A DNA stretch of 64,000 bases from JAJYKC01 sp035545735 (GTDB lineage Bacteria > Acidobacteriota > Terriglobia > Bryobacterales > Bryobacteraceae): NCBI GenBank assembly GCA_035545735.1, contig DASZXS010000040.1, positions 65,399-129,398 on the forward strand, in the 5' to 3' direction. The position numbers and the translations under genes were made by a program. Of the stretch, positions 41,943 to 50,991 are shown piece by piece. Below the pieces are notes generated by a model. That model ran no database searches, was not told where the DNA came from, and worked only from the letters and a program-made list of their open reading frames with translations. Each line of letters begins with the position of its first letter. Position 1 is the stretch's first letter.

Positions 41943-44576
41943 ATGGATCTCAACCGCTTTACCGAAAAGCTCCAGGAAGCCGTCCGGCAGGCCCAGTCGA
42001 TCGCCATTCGGCACGGCAACCAGCAGATAGACGCCGAACACCTCCTTGTCGCTCTTCTCGATCAGGACGGCGGCCTCGCGCCTTCCATCCTGAATAAAGC
42101 GGATATGCCACTGGCGGCAATCCGGACGCGCGCCCAGCAGGAAATCGATCGCCTGCCCAAAGTTTCGACCGCAGCCGGGACGCCTCCGGACCAGATCTAC
42201 GTCACAGGACGCCTGCAGCAGTTGCTGACGCGCGCCGAGGATGAGGCCAAGCGTCTCAAAGACGAATTTCTGTCCGTAGAGCACGTGCTCCTGGCGATCA
42301 CGGAGGACAAAGGGGCGTCCGGGAAGCTATTTCGCGACTTTGGACTGACGCGCGACCGGCTGATGCGAGCCCTGCAGGAGGTGCGTGGCAACCAGCGGGT
42401 CACGTCCGCCAATCCCGAAAACACCTACGAAGCGCTGGAAAAGTACGGGCGCGACCTGAATCAGTTGGCGGCGCAGGGGAAGGTCGACCCGGTGATCGGC
42501 CGGGACGATGAAATCCGGCGGGTGATCCAGGTACTGTCGCGCCGGACCAAGAACAACCCCGTTCTAATTGGCGAGCCGGGCGTGGGAAAGACCGCGATTG
42601 TCGAAGGCTTGGCCCAGAGAATCGTCCGCGGCGACGTACCGGAGGGTTTAAAGGATAAGCGCGTGGTTTCGCTCGATATGGGCGCGCTGATCGCGGGGGC
42701 AAAGTTCCGGGGGGAATTTGAAGAGCGCCTGAAGGCGGTCCTCAAGGAGGTCCAATCCTCGGACGGCCAGATTATCCTCTTTATCGACGAGTTGCACACC
42801 GTGGTGGGGGCGGGCAAAGCGGAGGGCTCGATGGATGCGGGCAATCTTCTAAAGCCGATGCTCGCGCGGGGCGAACTTCACTGCATCGGCGCGACGACGC
42901 TCGATGAGTACCGCAAATATATCGAGAAAGACGCCGCGCTCGAGCGCCGTTTTCAGACGGTCCTGGTGGACCAGCCGAGCGTGGAAGACACGATTTCGAT
43001 TCTGCGCGGTCTGCGGGAGCGCTACGAGGTCCACCACGGCGTAAGAATTAAGGATTCGGCGCTCGTGGCGGCGGCGGTGCTTTCGCAGCGCTACATCACC
43101 GACCGGTTTCTGCCGGACAAGGCCATCGACCTGGTGGATGAATCGGCGGCGCGCCTGCGCACCGAAATTGACTCGATGCCGGTGGAACTGGACGAGATCC
43201 TGCGCCGGACGATGCAATTGGAAATCGAGCGGGAAGCACTCAAGAAAGAAAAGGACGACGCGTCGCGCGAGCGGTTGGCGGCCATCGAACGGGAAATTGC
43301 GGAATTAAAGACGCGATCGAGCGCGCTGCAGGCGCAGTGGCAGGCCGAAAAAGCGGCCGTGGATAAGCTCCGCGGGCTGCGCGAACAATTGGAGCATACG
43401 CGGGCCGATATAGAGCGGGCCGAGCGCAGCTACGATTTAAACAAAGCCGCGGAGCTGAAGTACGGCAAGCTCACCGAGCTCGAGCGGACCATCAAGGCCG
43501 AGGAGGCGAAGCTGGCCGAGAAACAATCGGGCTCCCGTTTATTGAAGGAGGAGGTCGACGAGGAGGACATCGCGGAAGTGGTGAGCCGCTGGACCGGCGT
43601 GCCGGTTTCGAAGCTGCTCGAAGGCGAGATGAAGAAGCTGCTGTCGCTCGAAGACGAGTTGCACCACCGCGTCATCGGGCAGGACGAAGCCGTGGAAGCG
43701 GTGGCGGAGGCCGTAATGCGGGCGCGGTCGGGATTAAAAGATCCGAACCGCCCGATTGGGAGCTTCATCTTCCTCGGCCCGACCGGAGTGGGAAAAACCG
43801 AGTTGGCGCGGGCGCTGGCGGAATTTTTGTTCGACGACGAGCGGGCGATGATCCGCATCGACATGTCGGAGTACCAGGAAAAGCATACGGTGGCGAGGCT
43901 GGTGGGGGCGCCCCCGGGATACGTGGGCTATGAAGAAGGCGGCCAGCTCACCGAAAGCGTGCGGAGAAAGCCTTATTCCGTAGTGCTTTTCGACGAAATC
44001 GAGAAAGCCCACCCCGATGTTTTTAACGTGATGTTACAGATTTTAGACGATGGACGTCTAACAGATGGGCAGGGCCGTACGGTCGACTTCAAGAACGCCA
44101 TCGTCATCATGACATCGAACATCGGAAGCCATCGAATCCTGGAATACCGGGGAGCCTTCGATGGAGCCGAATACGCGAGCATGAAAGATGCGGTTCTCGA
44201 GGAACTGCGCAAGCATTTCCGTCCGGAGTTTCTAAACCGGGTGGATGAGTTGATTGTTTTCCACGCCCTTTCCGGGGAGCACCTGAAACAAATCGTGGAG
44301 ATCCAACTGGCAGGTCTGCGGAAGCGCCTGTCGGAGCGCCGCATCGAGATTGAATTGACCGATGGAGCGCGGGAGCGCCTGGTGCGGTCCGGATACGATC
44401 CGGCGTATGGGGCGAGGCCGCTGAAGCGAGCCATCCAGAAGGAGATAGAGACTCCCCTGGCGCGGCGTCTGCTCGGAGGAGAGATTCGGGACGGCCAGAA
44501 GGTATTTGTTGATGTTGGGACTTCTGGCGATTTGAAATTCGAGACGCGAGAACCGGCAGTCCGCGCGTCCGCTTAA
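41943..44576 (+). CDS. clpB: ClpB disaggregase
   Basis: 877 residues, the full ClpB length. Clp_N domain 1-148; first AAA+ domain with Walker A GEPGVGKT at 210-217 and FIDELHTVVGAG; coiled-coil middle domain about 410-525 (ELKTRSSALQAQWQAEKAAV region), which distinguishes ClpB from ClpA/C; second AAA+ domain with GPTGVGKTELARALAEFLF and Walker B VVLFDEIEKAHPD; C-terminal D2-small domain. With DnaK it rescues aggregated proteins in the cytoplasm. The ATG at 41943 is preceded by AAGG; a TTG six bases earlier is less likely. First of a clpB-degP-lon protein-quality block. Confidence 0.97.
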   Translation: MDLNRFTEKLQEAVRQAQSIAIRHGNQQIDAEHLLVALLDQDGGLAPSILNKADMPLAAIRTRAQQEIDRLPKVSTAAGTPPDQIYVTGRLQQLLTRAEDEAKRLKDEFLSVEHVLLAITEDKGASGKLFRDFGLTRDRLMRALQEVRGNQRVTSANPENTYEALEKYGRDLNQLAAQGKVDPVIGRDDEIRRVIQVLSRRTKNNPVLIGEPGVGKTAIVEGLAQRIVRGDVPEGLKDKRVVSLDMGALIAGAKFRGEFEERLKAVLKEVQSSDGQIILFIDELHTVVGAGKAEGSMDAGNLLKPMLARGELHCIGATTLDEYRKYIEKDAALERRFQTVLVDQPSVEDTISILRGLRERYEVHHGVRIKDSALVAAAVLSQRYITDRFLPDKAIDLVDESAARLRTEIDSMPVELDEILRRTMQLEIEREALKKEKDDASRERLAAIEREIAELKTRSSALQAQWQAEKAAVDKLRGLREQLEHTRADIERAERSYDLNKAAELKYGKLTELERTIKAEEAKLAEKQSGSRLLKEEVDEEDIAEVVSRWTGVPVSKLLEGEMKKLLSLEDELHHRVIGQDEAVEAVAEAVMRARSGLKDPNRPIGSFIFLGPTGVGKTELARALAEFLFDDERAMIRIDMSEYQEKHTVARLVGAPPGYVGYEEGGQLTESVRRKPYSVVLFDEIEKAHPDVFNVMLQILDDGRLTDGQGRTVDFKNAIVIMTSNIGSHRILEYRGAFDGAEYASMKDAVLEELRKHFRPEFLNRVDELIVFHALSGEHLKQIVEIQLAGLRKRLSERRIEIELTDGARERLVRSGYDPAYGARPLKRAIQKEIETPLARRLLGGEIRDGQKVFVDVGTSGDLKFETREPAVRASA

Positions 44577-44631
44577 GAGACGAAAATCGCGGGCGATGGC
44601 CCGCAGAAGAGGACAGGGTTTAAGAAAGGCC

Positions 44632-46122
44632 ATGAAAGGTACAATTCAGATCCGCCGGTCAACGGCGATTCTTTCTGCAGCAGTTGCCGTGCTTGCCGCG
44701 GCGCTGGGAATCACGTGGGCGTCCGGCGCTCATACGGTCCCCGTGTTCGTTACCAGCGCGATGGCGGCGGGCGGCAACGAACTTCCGGCCAGCGGAACCT
44801 TCGCGCCGATCGTAAAGCGGACGGCTCCGGCGGTGGTGAATGTGTCTTCCTCGAAAGTGGTGAAGAACCAGGGGATGCCGAGCGGCTTTTTCTCCGATCC
44901 TATGTTCCGCCAGTTCTTCGGCAACATTCCGCGGCAGCCGCGCGAACAAAAGATGCACAGCCTCGGCTCGGGCGTGGTGGTGTCGCCGGATGGATACATT
45001 TTGACGAACAACCACGTGGTGGATGGGGCGACGGACGTGAAGGTCTCCTTCGCCGACGGGCGTGAAGTTCCGGCCAAAGTGGTCGGCGCCGATAGCCCCA
45101 CCGACATTGCGGTGTTGAAGATCGACCGCAAGGGCCTGCAGACGATGCCGATTGGCGATTCCTCCAAGGCCGAGGTGGGCGACATCGTGCTGGCCATCGG
45201 CAACCCGCTGGGCGTCGGGCAGAGCGTGAGCATGGGCATCGTGAGCGCCAAGAGCCGCAGCCTCAACGGACAGATCGAAACCTATGAGGACTTCATCCAG
45301 ACCGACGCCGCGATTAACCATGGAAACTCCGGCGGCGCGCTGGTGAACACCCGCGGAGAACTGATCGGGATTAACACGGCGATTCTCGGCGGAGGCAGCG
45401 GCGGCAACATCGGTATTGGATTTGCCATCCCCTCCGACCTGGCGAAGAACATCATGACGCAGTTGATCGAGAAGGGTCATGTGACGCGTGGCTTCATCGG
45501 CATCCTGCCTCAGGAAATCACTCCGGAAATGCGGCAGTCCTTCGGCCTCGGCGCCGATCAGGGTGGGATTGCGGTCGCGCAGGTGAGCCCGGACAGCCCG
45601 GCCTCCAAGGCGGGACTCCAGGTTGGCGATGCGATTGTGGCTCTGAACGGCGAAAAAGTGGACGACGTGGCGGCATTCCGCCTGAAAGTTGCGGGGCTCG
45701 CTCCCGGCACGCGCGTGAATCTGAAGGTTGTGCGCGACGGCGTTACGAAGGACTTCGCGCTGGTGCTGGCGACCAATAACGAGTTGGCCAAGCTCAACAA
45801 GGGCGGCGACCAGAATGCTCCGGGAGGCGGCTCCGAAACTGCTCTGGAAGGAGTACAAGTGGACAATCTCACGCCGGATGCGATCCAGCAGTTGAATCTG
45901 CCGGCGGGAACCAAGGGCGTGCTCGTGACCGACGTGGATGAAAACTCCGCGGCCGCCGATGCCGGCCTGCGGCCGAACGACGTGATCGAGCGCGTGAACC
46001 ACAAGCCGGTGACGAGCGTATCGGACATGGACGCCGCTCTGCGGCAAGGCGGGAGTAACGGCACGCTGCTGCTGATCCGCCGCGGCGCGGGCAGCGCGTT
46101 TCTGGTAATTCCGAACAAGTAA
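44632..46122 (+). CDS. DegP/HtrA-type periplasmic serine protease
   Basis: 496 residues from the ATG at 44632 (AAAGG upstream); 12 extra codons in the open frame are rejected. An N-terminal hydrophobic helix (about 12-32) is a signal peptide or anchor. The trypsin-like domain has the catalytic triad His128 (TNNHVVDG), Asp158 (PTDIAVLK) and Ser233 (GNSGGAL). Two PDZ domains follow (about 270-365 and 395-490). It degrades or chaperones misfolded envelope proteins. It lies 55 bases after clpB and probably shares its transcript; the gap holds a small GCGGGC/GCCCGC hairpin without a T run. Confidence 0.93.
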   Translation: MKGTIQIRRSTAILSAAVAVLAAALGITWASGAHTVPVFVTSAMAAGGNELPASGTFAPIVKRTAPAVVNVSSSKVVKNQGMPSGFFSDPMFRQFFGNIPRQPREQKMHSLGSGVVVSPDGYILTNNHVVDGATDVKVSFADGREVPAKVVGADSPTDIAVLKIDRKGLQTMPIGDSSKAEVGDIVLAIGNPLGVGQSVSMGIVSAKSRSLNGQIETYEDFIQTDAAINHGNSGGALVNTRGELIGINTAILGGGSGGNIGIGFAIPSDLAKNIMTQLIEKGHVTRGFIGILPQEITPEMRQSFGLGADQGGIAVAQVSPDSPASKAGLQVGDAIVALNGEKVDDVAAFRLKVAGLAPGTRVNLKVVRDGVTKDFALVLATNNELAKLNKGGDQNAPGGGSETALEGVQVDNLTPDAIQQLNLPAGTKGVLVTDVDENSAAADAGLRPNDVIERVNHKPVTSVSDMDAALRQGGSNGTLLLIRRGAGSAFLVIPNK

Positions 46123-46146
46123 CCGGAACCGGAACGCCGGGCGTTC

Positions 46147-46185
46147 GATGCGCGAGCATGGTCCGAAATGACCTGCTCGCGCATC
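46147..46185 (+). terminator. Probable terminator after the HtrA-type gene
   Basis: GATGCGCGAGCA and TGCTCGCGCATC form a perfect 12-base stem (extended by GGTC/GACC past one bulge), followed by TTATT. The T run is weak, so termination may be partial before lon. Confidence 0.65.
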
Positions 46186-46341
46186 TTATTAGAGGGCTTT
46201 TGGAGGCTGAAATCGGGCTGTCTCATTCGGACCTGCGCACGCGTATTGTGATTTAGCGGGTCCAGCAGGAGCCGCCCGCGCATCTAAAACACAGGAAGCG
46301 ATTTTTGGAAAGACGAATGGGTAAGGGATAGGAGACGAAAA

Positions 46342-48711
46342 ATGACAGACAATCCAGCGGTTCAAATTCTGCCGGTATTGCCGTTGAAGAACACGGTTCT
46401 CTTTCCGTATCTGATGCTGCCGCTCTCGGTGGGGAGGTCATCGTCGCTCGCGGCGGTGGAGGCGGCGCTCGCCAGCGAAGAAAAAGAAGTAGTGCTGTTC
46501 ACTCAAAGAGACTCGTCGGTCGAGAATCCAACTCGCGACGATCTTTATCCCATCGGAACGAAGGCCACGATTCGCAAGATGTCGCGGCCGAATGAAGATT
46601 CCATGGAAATCCTGGTGCTCGGCATGGAGCGCGTCGCTCTGCTCAAGCTCGACGACACCGAGCCGTTCTTACGGGCGCGCATCAGCACTTTGGCGCTGCC
46701 GGGGGACAGCGGCACCGAAGTGGAGGCGCTGCACGGAGCTTTGCTTGAGCTGGCCGGACGCGCGGTAGCTCTGGCGCAGCCGAGCGGCGGGCAGGATCTC
46801 AACCGGATGTTCGCCGCCAATGAAGATCCGTTGAGGTTGGCGTTCCTGCTGGCTTCGATGTTTAATCTGGATGCGGCGAAAGCGCAATCGCTGCTCGAAG
46901 CCCCGACGCGCATCGAGGCGCTGCGGCTGACGCACCGGTTCCTCAACCACGAAGTGGAAGTGCTCGAACTGCGAAATAAGATCGCTTCCGACGCGCGTTC
47001 GGAGATGGGCAAGGAGCAGCGGGAGTACCTGCTGCGGCAGCAGATGCGCGCCATCCAGCAGGAACTGGGAGAAAAGGGCGGCGAACAGGCCGAACTCGAG
47101 GAGCTGCGCGAAAAACTGAAGAAGGCCGACCTTCCCGAGGATATACGCAAGGAGGCCGAGCGTGAGTTGTCGCGGCTGGAAAGAGTTCCCTCCTCCTCGC
47201 CCGAGTTCAACGTCATCCGGACGTATCTCGAATACGTGGTGGAGCTGCCGTGGAAGAAATCGACGGAGGACAATCTCGATATCGCGCACGCCCGGCAGGT
47301 GCTGGACGAAGATCACTTCGGATTGAAAGAAGTGAAGGAGCGCATTCTGGAGCACTTGGGCGTGCTGCGCCTCAATCCGGATGCGAAGGCGCCCATCCTT
47401 TGCCTGGTGGGCCCTCCCGGCGTCGGCAAGACGTCGCTGGGGCAGTCGATTGCCCGTGCGCTGAACCGCAAGTTTGAGCGCATGAGCCTCGGAGGCCTGC
47501 ACGATGAAGCCGAACTGCGCGGGCATCGCCGGACTTATATCGGCGCAATGCCCGGCAGGCTGATTCAGGCCATGCGGCGGGCGGGGGCGAACAATCCCGT
47601 GCTGATGCTCGACGAAGTGGACAAGCTGGGGCGTGACTTCCGCGGAGATCCCGCGGCGGCCCTGCTCGAAGTTCTCGATCCGGAACAGAACAAGACGTTC
47701 CGCGATAATTACCTGGACCTGGAGTTCGACCTCTCGAAAGTGCTTTTCGTCACGACGGCGAATGCGCTCGATACGATTCCGCAGCCGCTGCTCGACCGGA
47801 TGGAGATACTCACTCTGACCGGTTATAGCGAAGAGGAAAAAGCCCTGATCGCCCGGCGCTACCTGATTCCGCGCCAGCTCAAGCAGGCGGGCGTGACGGA
47901 AACGGAAGCCGTCATCACCGATGAGGGGTTGAAGAAGATCATCCGCTCCTATACGCGGGAGGCTGGTTTGCGCCGGCTGGAGCGCGCCATCGGACGGGTG
48001 ATCCGCAAAGTGGCTCTACGTTTCGCCGAGGGGACGAAGGACCCGGTGACGGTCGACGTAGAAATGCTCGCGGAGATGTTGGGGCCCGAGCACTACGCTC
48101 CCGAAGAGATGCGGCGGCACATGCCCGCGGGCGTGGCGACCGGGCTCGCCTGGACGGAGGCGGGCGGCGACGTCCTCTATATCGAGGCCACGCTGTTGCC
48201 GGACGGCAAGGGGCTCACTTTGACCGGTCATCTCGGCGAAGTGATGCAGGAATCGGCCAAAGCGGCGCAGAGCTACATCTGGTCGCACGCCGAAGAACTG
48301 GGGATCGATCCCGCGGCGTTCAAGAGCAACGGGGTTCACATCCACGTTCCGGCGGGCGCGATCCCGAAGGACGGCCCGTCGGCGGGCGTGACCATGGCGA
48401 CGGCTTTGGCGTCGCTGTACACCAAGCTGCCGGCGCGCAGCGATACGGCGATGACCGGAGAACTGACGCTGACCGGCCTGGTGCTTCCCATAGGCGGCGT
48501 GAAGGAAAAAGTGCTGGCGGCCAGGCGCGCCGGCATCCGGCGAGTGGTGCTACCAAAGGGCAACCAGAAGGACCTGCGGGATCTTCCGGACGATGCCCGC
48601 GCGGAGATGGAGTTCATCTTCGCGGAACGGATCGGCGAGGTGCTGGAGGCGCTGATTCCCCGCCTCGAAGAGCACCGGGGGAGTCTTCGACCAATCCACC
48701 ACGCCGCTTAA
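46342..48711 (+). CDS. lon: Lon ATP-dependent protease
   Basis: 789 residues, usual Lon length. LON N-terminal substrate domain 8-200 (LPVLPLKNTVLFPYLMLPL), coiled coil 205-285, AAA+ domain with Walker A GPPGVGKT at 357-364 and Walker B LMLDEVDKLG, and C-terminal protease with catalytic Ser680 (KDGPSAGVTMA) and Lys723 (GGVKEKVLAA). Degrades misfolded and regulatory proteins in the cytoplasm. AGGAGA precedes the ATG at good spacing. Separated from the HtrA-type gene by 219 bases holding the hairpin above; a clear terminator follows. Confidence 0.97.
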   Translation: MTDNPAVQILPVLPLKNTVLFPYLMLPLSVGRSSSLAAVEAALASEEKEVVLFTQRDSSVENPTRDDLYPIGTKATIRKMSRPNEDSMEILVLGMERVALLKLDDTEPFLRARISTLALPGDSGTEVEALHGALLELAGRAVALAQPSGGQDLNRMFAANEDPLRLAFLLASMFNLDAAKAQSLLEAPTRIEALRLTHRFLNHEVEVLELRNKIASDARSEMGKEQREYLLRQQMRAIQQELGEKGGEQAELEELREKLKKADLPEDIRKEAERELSRLERVPSSSPEFNVIRTYLEYVVELPWKKSTEDNLDIAHARQVLDEDHFGLKEVKERILEHLGVLRLNPDAKAPILCLVGPPGVGKTSLGQSIARALNRKFERMSLGGLHDEAELRGHRRTYIGAMPGRLIQAMRRAGANNPVLMLDEVDKLGRDFRGDPAAALLEVLDPEQNKTFRDNYLDLEFDLSKVLFVTTANALDTIPQPLLDRMEILTLTGYSEEEKALIARRYLIPRQLKQAGVTETEAVITDEGLKKIIRSYTREAGLRRLERAIGRVIRKVALRFAEGTKDPVTVDVEMLAEMLGPEHYAPEEMRRHMPAGVATGLAWTEAGGDVLYIEATLLPDGKGLTLTGHLGEVMQESAKAAQSYIWSHAEELGIDPAAFKSNGVHIHVPAGAIPKDGPSAGVTMATALASLYTKLPARSDTAMTGELTLTGLVLPIGGVKEKVLAARRAGIRRVVLPKGNQKDLRDLPDDARAEMEFIFAERIGEVLEALIPRLEEHRGSLRPIHHAA

Positions 48712-48734
48712 CGCGTGAAGTCAATCTGAAATAG

Positions 48735-48762
48735 GCGGGGCCTGGCGCCCCGCTTTTTTTTT
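48735..48762 (+). terminator. Intrinsic terminator of lon
   Basis: GCGGGGC-CTGGC-GCCCCGC stem-loop followed by nine T residues, 24 bases after the lon stop. Confidence 0.9.
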
Positions 48763-48821
48763 GCGCCGGACGAGATCCATTCGATCCGGCCCGAAGAACC
48801 CGCCGGAGTGCTTTTGCCCGT

Positions 48822-49991
48822 TTACTTATCCGTCAGGGCCGTGACTCCCGGCAGCTCCACCCCGCCGAGAAATTCGAGCGACGCGCCTCCGCCGGTGGAG
48901 ATGTGGCTGATTTTATCCGAGACCCCGGCCGATTTGATTGCCTTCTCGGAATCGCCGCCGCCGACGATCGAGACCGCGTCCGATTCAGCCACCGCGTGGG
49001 CCAGCGCCATGGTGCCCGCGTCGAAGGGGGGCATTTCGAAAACGCCCATGGGGCCATTCCAGATGATCGTCTTCGCCTTCGCGACTTCCGCTTTGTAAGC
49101 GGCGATCGTCCGGGGACCGATATCCAAAGCCATCCAGCCATCGGGAATCTGTTCCACCGCCTCGCTGGCCGCGTTCGCCTTGAACTCGGTAGCCACGACG
49201 TGATCCACCGGCAGAAGCAGCTTGCCTTGCGCCCGGACGAGCAGGTCCTTGGCGAGATCGATCTTGTCTTCTTCGACCAGCGACTTTCCGGTAGCCTGAC
49301 TTTGCGCGCGCAAGAACGTGTACGCCATTGCGCCGCCGATGAGCAGCTTATCGACAATCTTCATGAGGTTCTCAATCACCTCGATTTTGTCGGACACCTT
49401 GGCGCCGCCGAGAATCGCGATACAGGGCCGCTCGGGATTTTTGGTGGCCCTGGTGAGATATTCCAGCTCCTTGTCCATCAGCAGGCCGGCGGCGGCCTGC
49501 GGCACGAACGCGATCATGCCCACCGTGGAGGCGTGCGCGCGATGCGCGGATCCAAACGCGTCGTTGACATAAACATCGCACAGCGCGGCGAGCCGCTTCG
49601 AAAAAGCCGGATCGTTCTTTTCCTCTTCGGCGTGGAAGCACAGATTTTCAAGCAGCAGAACTTCGCCCGGCTTCGGTTTCAGGGCCTCCACTTCGGGACC
49701 CACGCAATCCGGCGCCATGGTGACCTTGCGCCCGAGCAACTGTTCGAGCCGCGCGGCCACGGGCTTCAAACTCATTTCAGGATTGGGCTTGCCTTTGGGC
49801 CGGCCCAGGTGGCTGGCAAGAATCAGCGCGGCGCCATGATCCAGCGCGTATTGAATGGACGGCAGGGAGGCGCGGATGCGTTTATCGCTGGTGATTTCCT
49901 GTCCGCCGGGCGCCAGCGGAACATTGAAATCCACGCGCATGAAGACAGTCTTGTTCTTAAGATCGAGATCGCGAATCGAAAATTTGGGCAT
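48822..49991 (-). CDS. pgk: Phosphoglycerate kinase
   Basis: 389 residues, normal bacterial length. N-terminal substrate domain with MRVDFNVPL (about 18-26) and ASHLGRPKG (about 59-67), both binding 3-phosphoglycerate; C-terminal nucleotide domain with AILGGAKVSDKI (about 195) and GGGDSEKAI near the end. Converts 1,3-bisphosphoglycerate and ADP to 3-phosphoglycerate and ATP in glycolysis. It is last of three minus-strand genes after the GT39-like and GlcNAc-kinase-type genes. No gap gene is visible beside it, so it is apart from other glycolysis genes here. Confidence 0.97.
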   Translation of the reverse strand: MPKFSIRDLDLKNKTVFMRVDFNVPLAPGGQEITSDKRIRASLPSIQYALDHGAALILASHLGRPKGKPNPEMSLKPVAARLEQLLGRKVTMAPDCVGPEVEALKPKPGEVLLLENLCFHAEEEKNDPAFSKRLAALCDVYVNDAFGSAHRAHASTVGMIAFVPQAAAGLLMDKELEYLTRATKNPERPCIAILGGAKVSDKIEVIENLMKIVDKLLIGGAMAYTFLRAQSQATGKSLVEEDKIDLAKDLLVRAQGKLLLPVDHVVATEFKANAASEAVEQIPDGWMALDIGPRTIAAYKAEVAKAKTIIWNGPMGVFEMPPFDAGTMALAHAVAESDAVSIVGGGDSEKAIKSAGVSDKISHISTGGGASLEFLGGVELPGVTALTDK

Positions 49992-50040
49992 GATGAAAAA
50001 AAGCCACGAAAAGGGCGTTTCCTCTCGATGCTAACACGCG

Positions 50041-50991
50041 TCAGAGTTTCTCTTCCGGAACCTGGGAGAGGACGACCCGGCGGCCGGCAAGCCCATAGGC
50101 TTCGAGCAGCGCTCCGGCGGCCGGGCCGTGGATAGGCGCCAGGCAGCGATTCGCCCCGGCGCGCTCCAGTTCGTCCCGAAATCGATGAAACAGGATCTCC
50201 CCGCGAAAGACTCCTCCTGCATAGGCGATATCGGCCACCTCGCCGGGAACAAAGAGCTGGCGTCGCACCGCCATCGCCAGCGCGGCGAGCTCAACCGCCG
50301 ACTGGTGGAGGATGGACCGGGAAACGCGGTCGCCCGCCTCCGCCTCCTCTTCCACCAGGCGGGAAAGCCGCGCAATGGCGGGGCGGGAAAATTCCGGCGT
50401 ATAGAGCCGGTGTAACAGCTCGTTCGCGTTCCCGGCGTTCGCCTTCTCCAGCAAGCGAGCCAGCAGCGAAGTTTCCGGACCCCAGCCTTCTTCGAATCGC
50501 AGCGCGGCGCGTAGTGCCTGGCGAGCGATATCGAAGCCCGCGCCTTCGTCGCCGAAAATGTAGCCCCAGCCGCCCGCGCGAGCCGTTTTGCCGCCGTTCC
50601 GGCCAAGCGCGATGGAGCCGGTTCCGGCGATCACGACAATTCCGGGGCGTCCCGCCGTTGCTCCGGCGAGCGCGATCCAGGCGTCGTTGGTGACCCGAAG
50701 CTGGGCGGCGCGTAAAAGATCCCGAACGATTTCCTCCTTGTCTTCGGGCCCGCCGCTGAGGCCCAGGCAGGCGGCACGCAGGGCAAGACCGGCGCGCTCG
50801 ATACCGGCCGCCGCGCAAGCGCCGGCAAGGCTGCCTTCAATAGCGGAAATCAGCTTCGCCCGGCCCTCCGACGCTGCGACGTGGTTGCACGGCCCGGCGG
50901 TTCCCCGCCCCACCACCACTCCGTTCTCATCGCCGAGGAGCGCCGTAGTGCTCGATTGGCCCCCGTCCACTCCAAGAAAAAATTCAGCCAT
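50041..50991 (-). CDS. BadF/BadG/BcrA/BcrD-type ATPase, probable N-acetylglucosamine kinase
   Basis: 316 residues of the ASKHA fold. Phosphate-1 loop GVDGGQSSTTALLGD (about 7-21); connect and phosphate-2 motifs VIAGTGSIALG (about 120-130) and GGWGYIFGDEGAGFDI (about 140-155); adenosine motif YAGGVFRGEI (about 264). This arrangement fits the bacterial GlcNAc-kinase-like group, which phosphorylates amino sugars at C6. Its ATG overlaps the preceding stop by one base (TAATG), so it is coupled to the GT39-like gene. With pgk 50 bases downstream, it forms a three-gene unit. Sugar specificity is inferred. Confidence 0.8.
   Translation of the reverse strand: MAEFFLGVDGGQSSTTALLGDENGVVVGRGTAGPCNHVAASEGRAKLISAIEGSLAGACAAAGIERAGLALRAACLGLSGGPEDKEEIVRDLLRAAQLRVTNDAWIALAGATAGRPGIVVIAGTGSIALGRNGGKTARAGGWGYIFGDEGAGFDIARQALRAALRFEEGWGPETSLLARLLEKANAGNANELLHRLYTPEFSRPAIARLSRLVEEEAEAGDRVSRSILHQSAVELAALAMAVRRQLFVPGEVADIAYAGGVFRGEILFHRFRDELERAGANRCLAPIHGPAAGALLEAYGLAGRRVVLSQVPEEKL

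Noticed and set aside
41793..42284. Upstream extension of the 163-residue membrane protein across the clpB start
   Set aside because: It lies opposite clpB coding sequence and the clpB promoter; the TM helix starts right after the ATG at 41792.
44577..44631. Small GCGGGC/GCCCGC hairpin between clpB and the HtrA-type gene as a terminator
   Set aside because: There is no T run after it, so it is unlikely to terminate; read-through is more likely.
44659..46047. A 462-codon minus-strand frame inside the HtrA-type gene
   Set aside because: Rich in His, Arg and Val with no known motif; the plus-strand frame carries an intact catalytic triad and PDZ domains.
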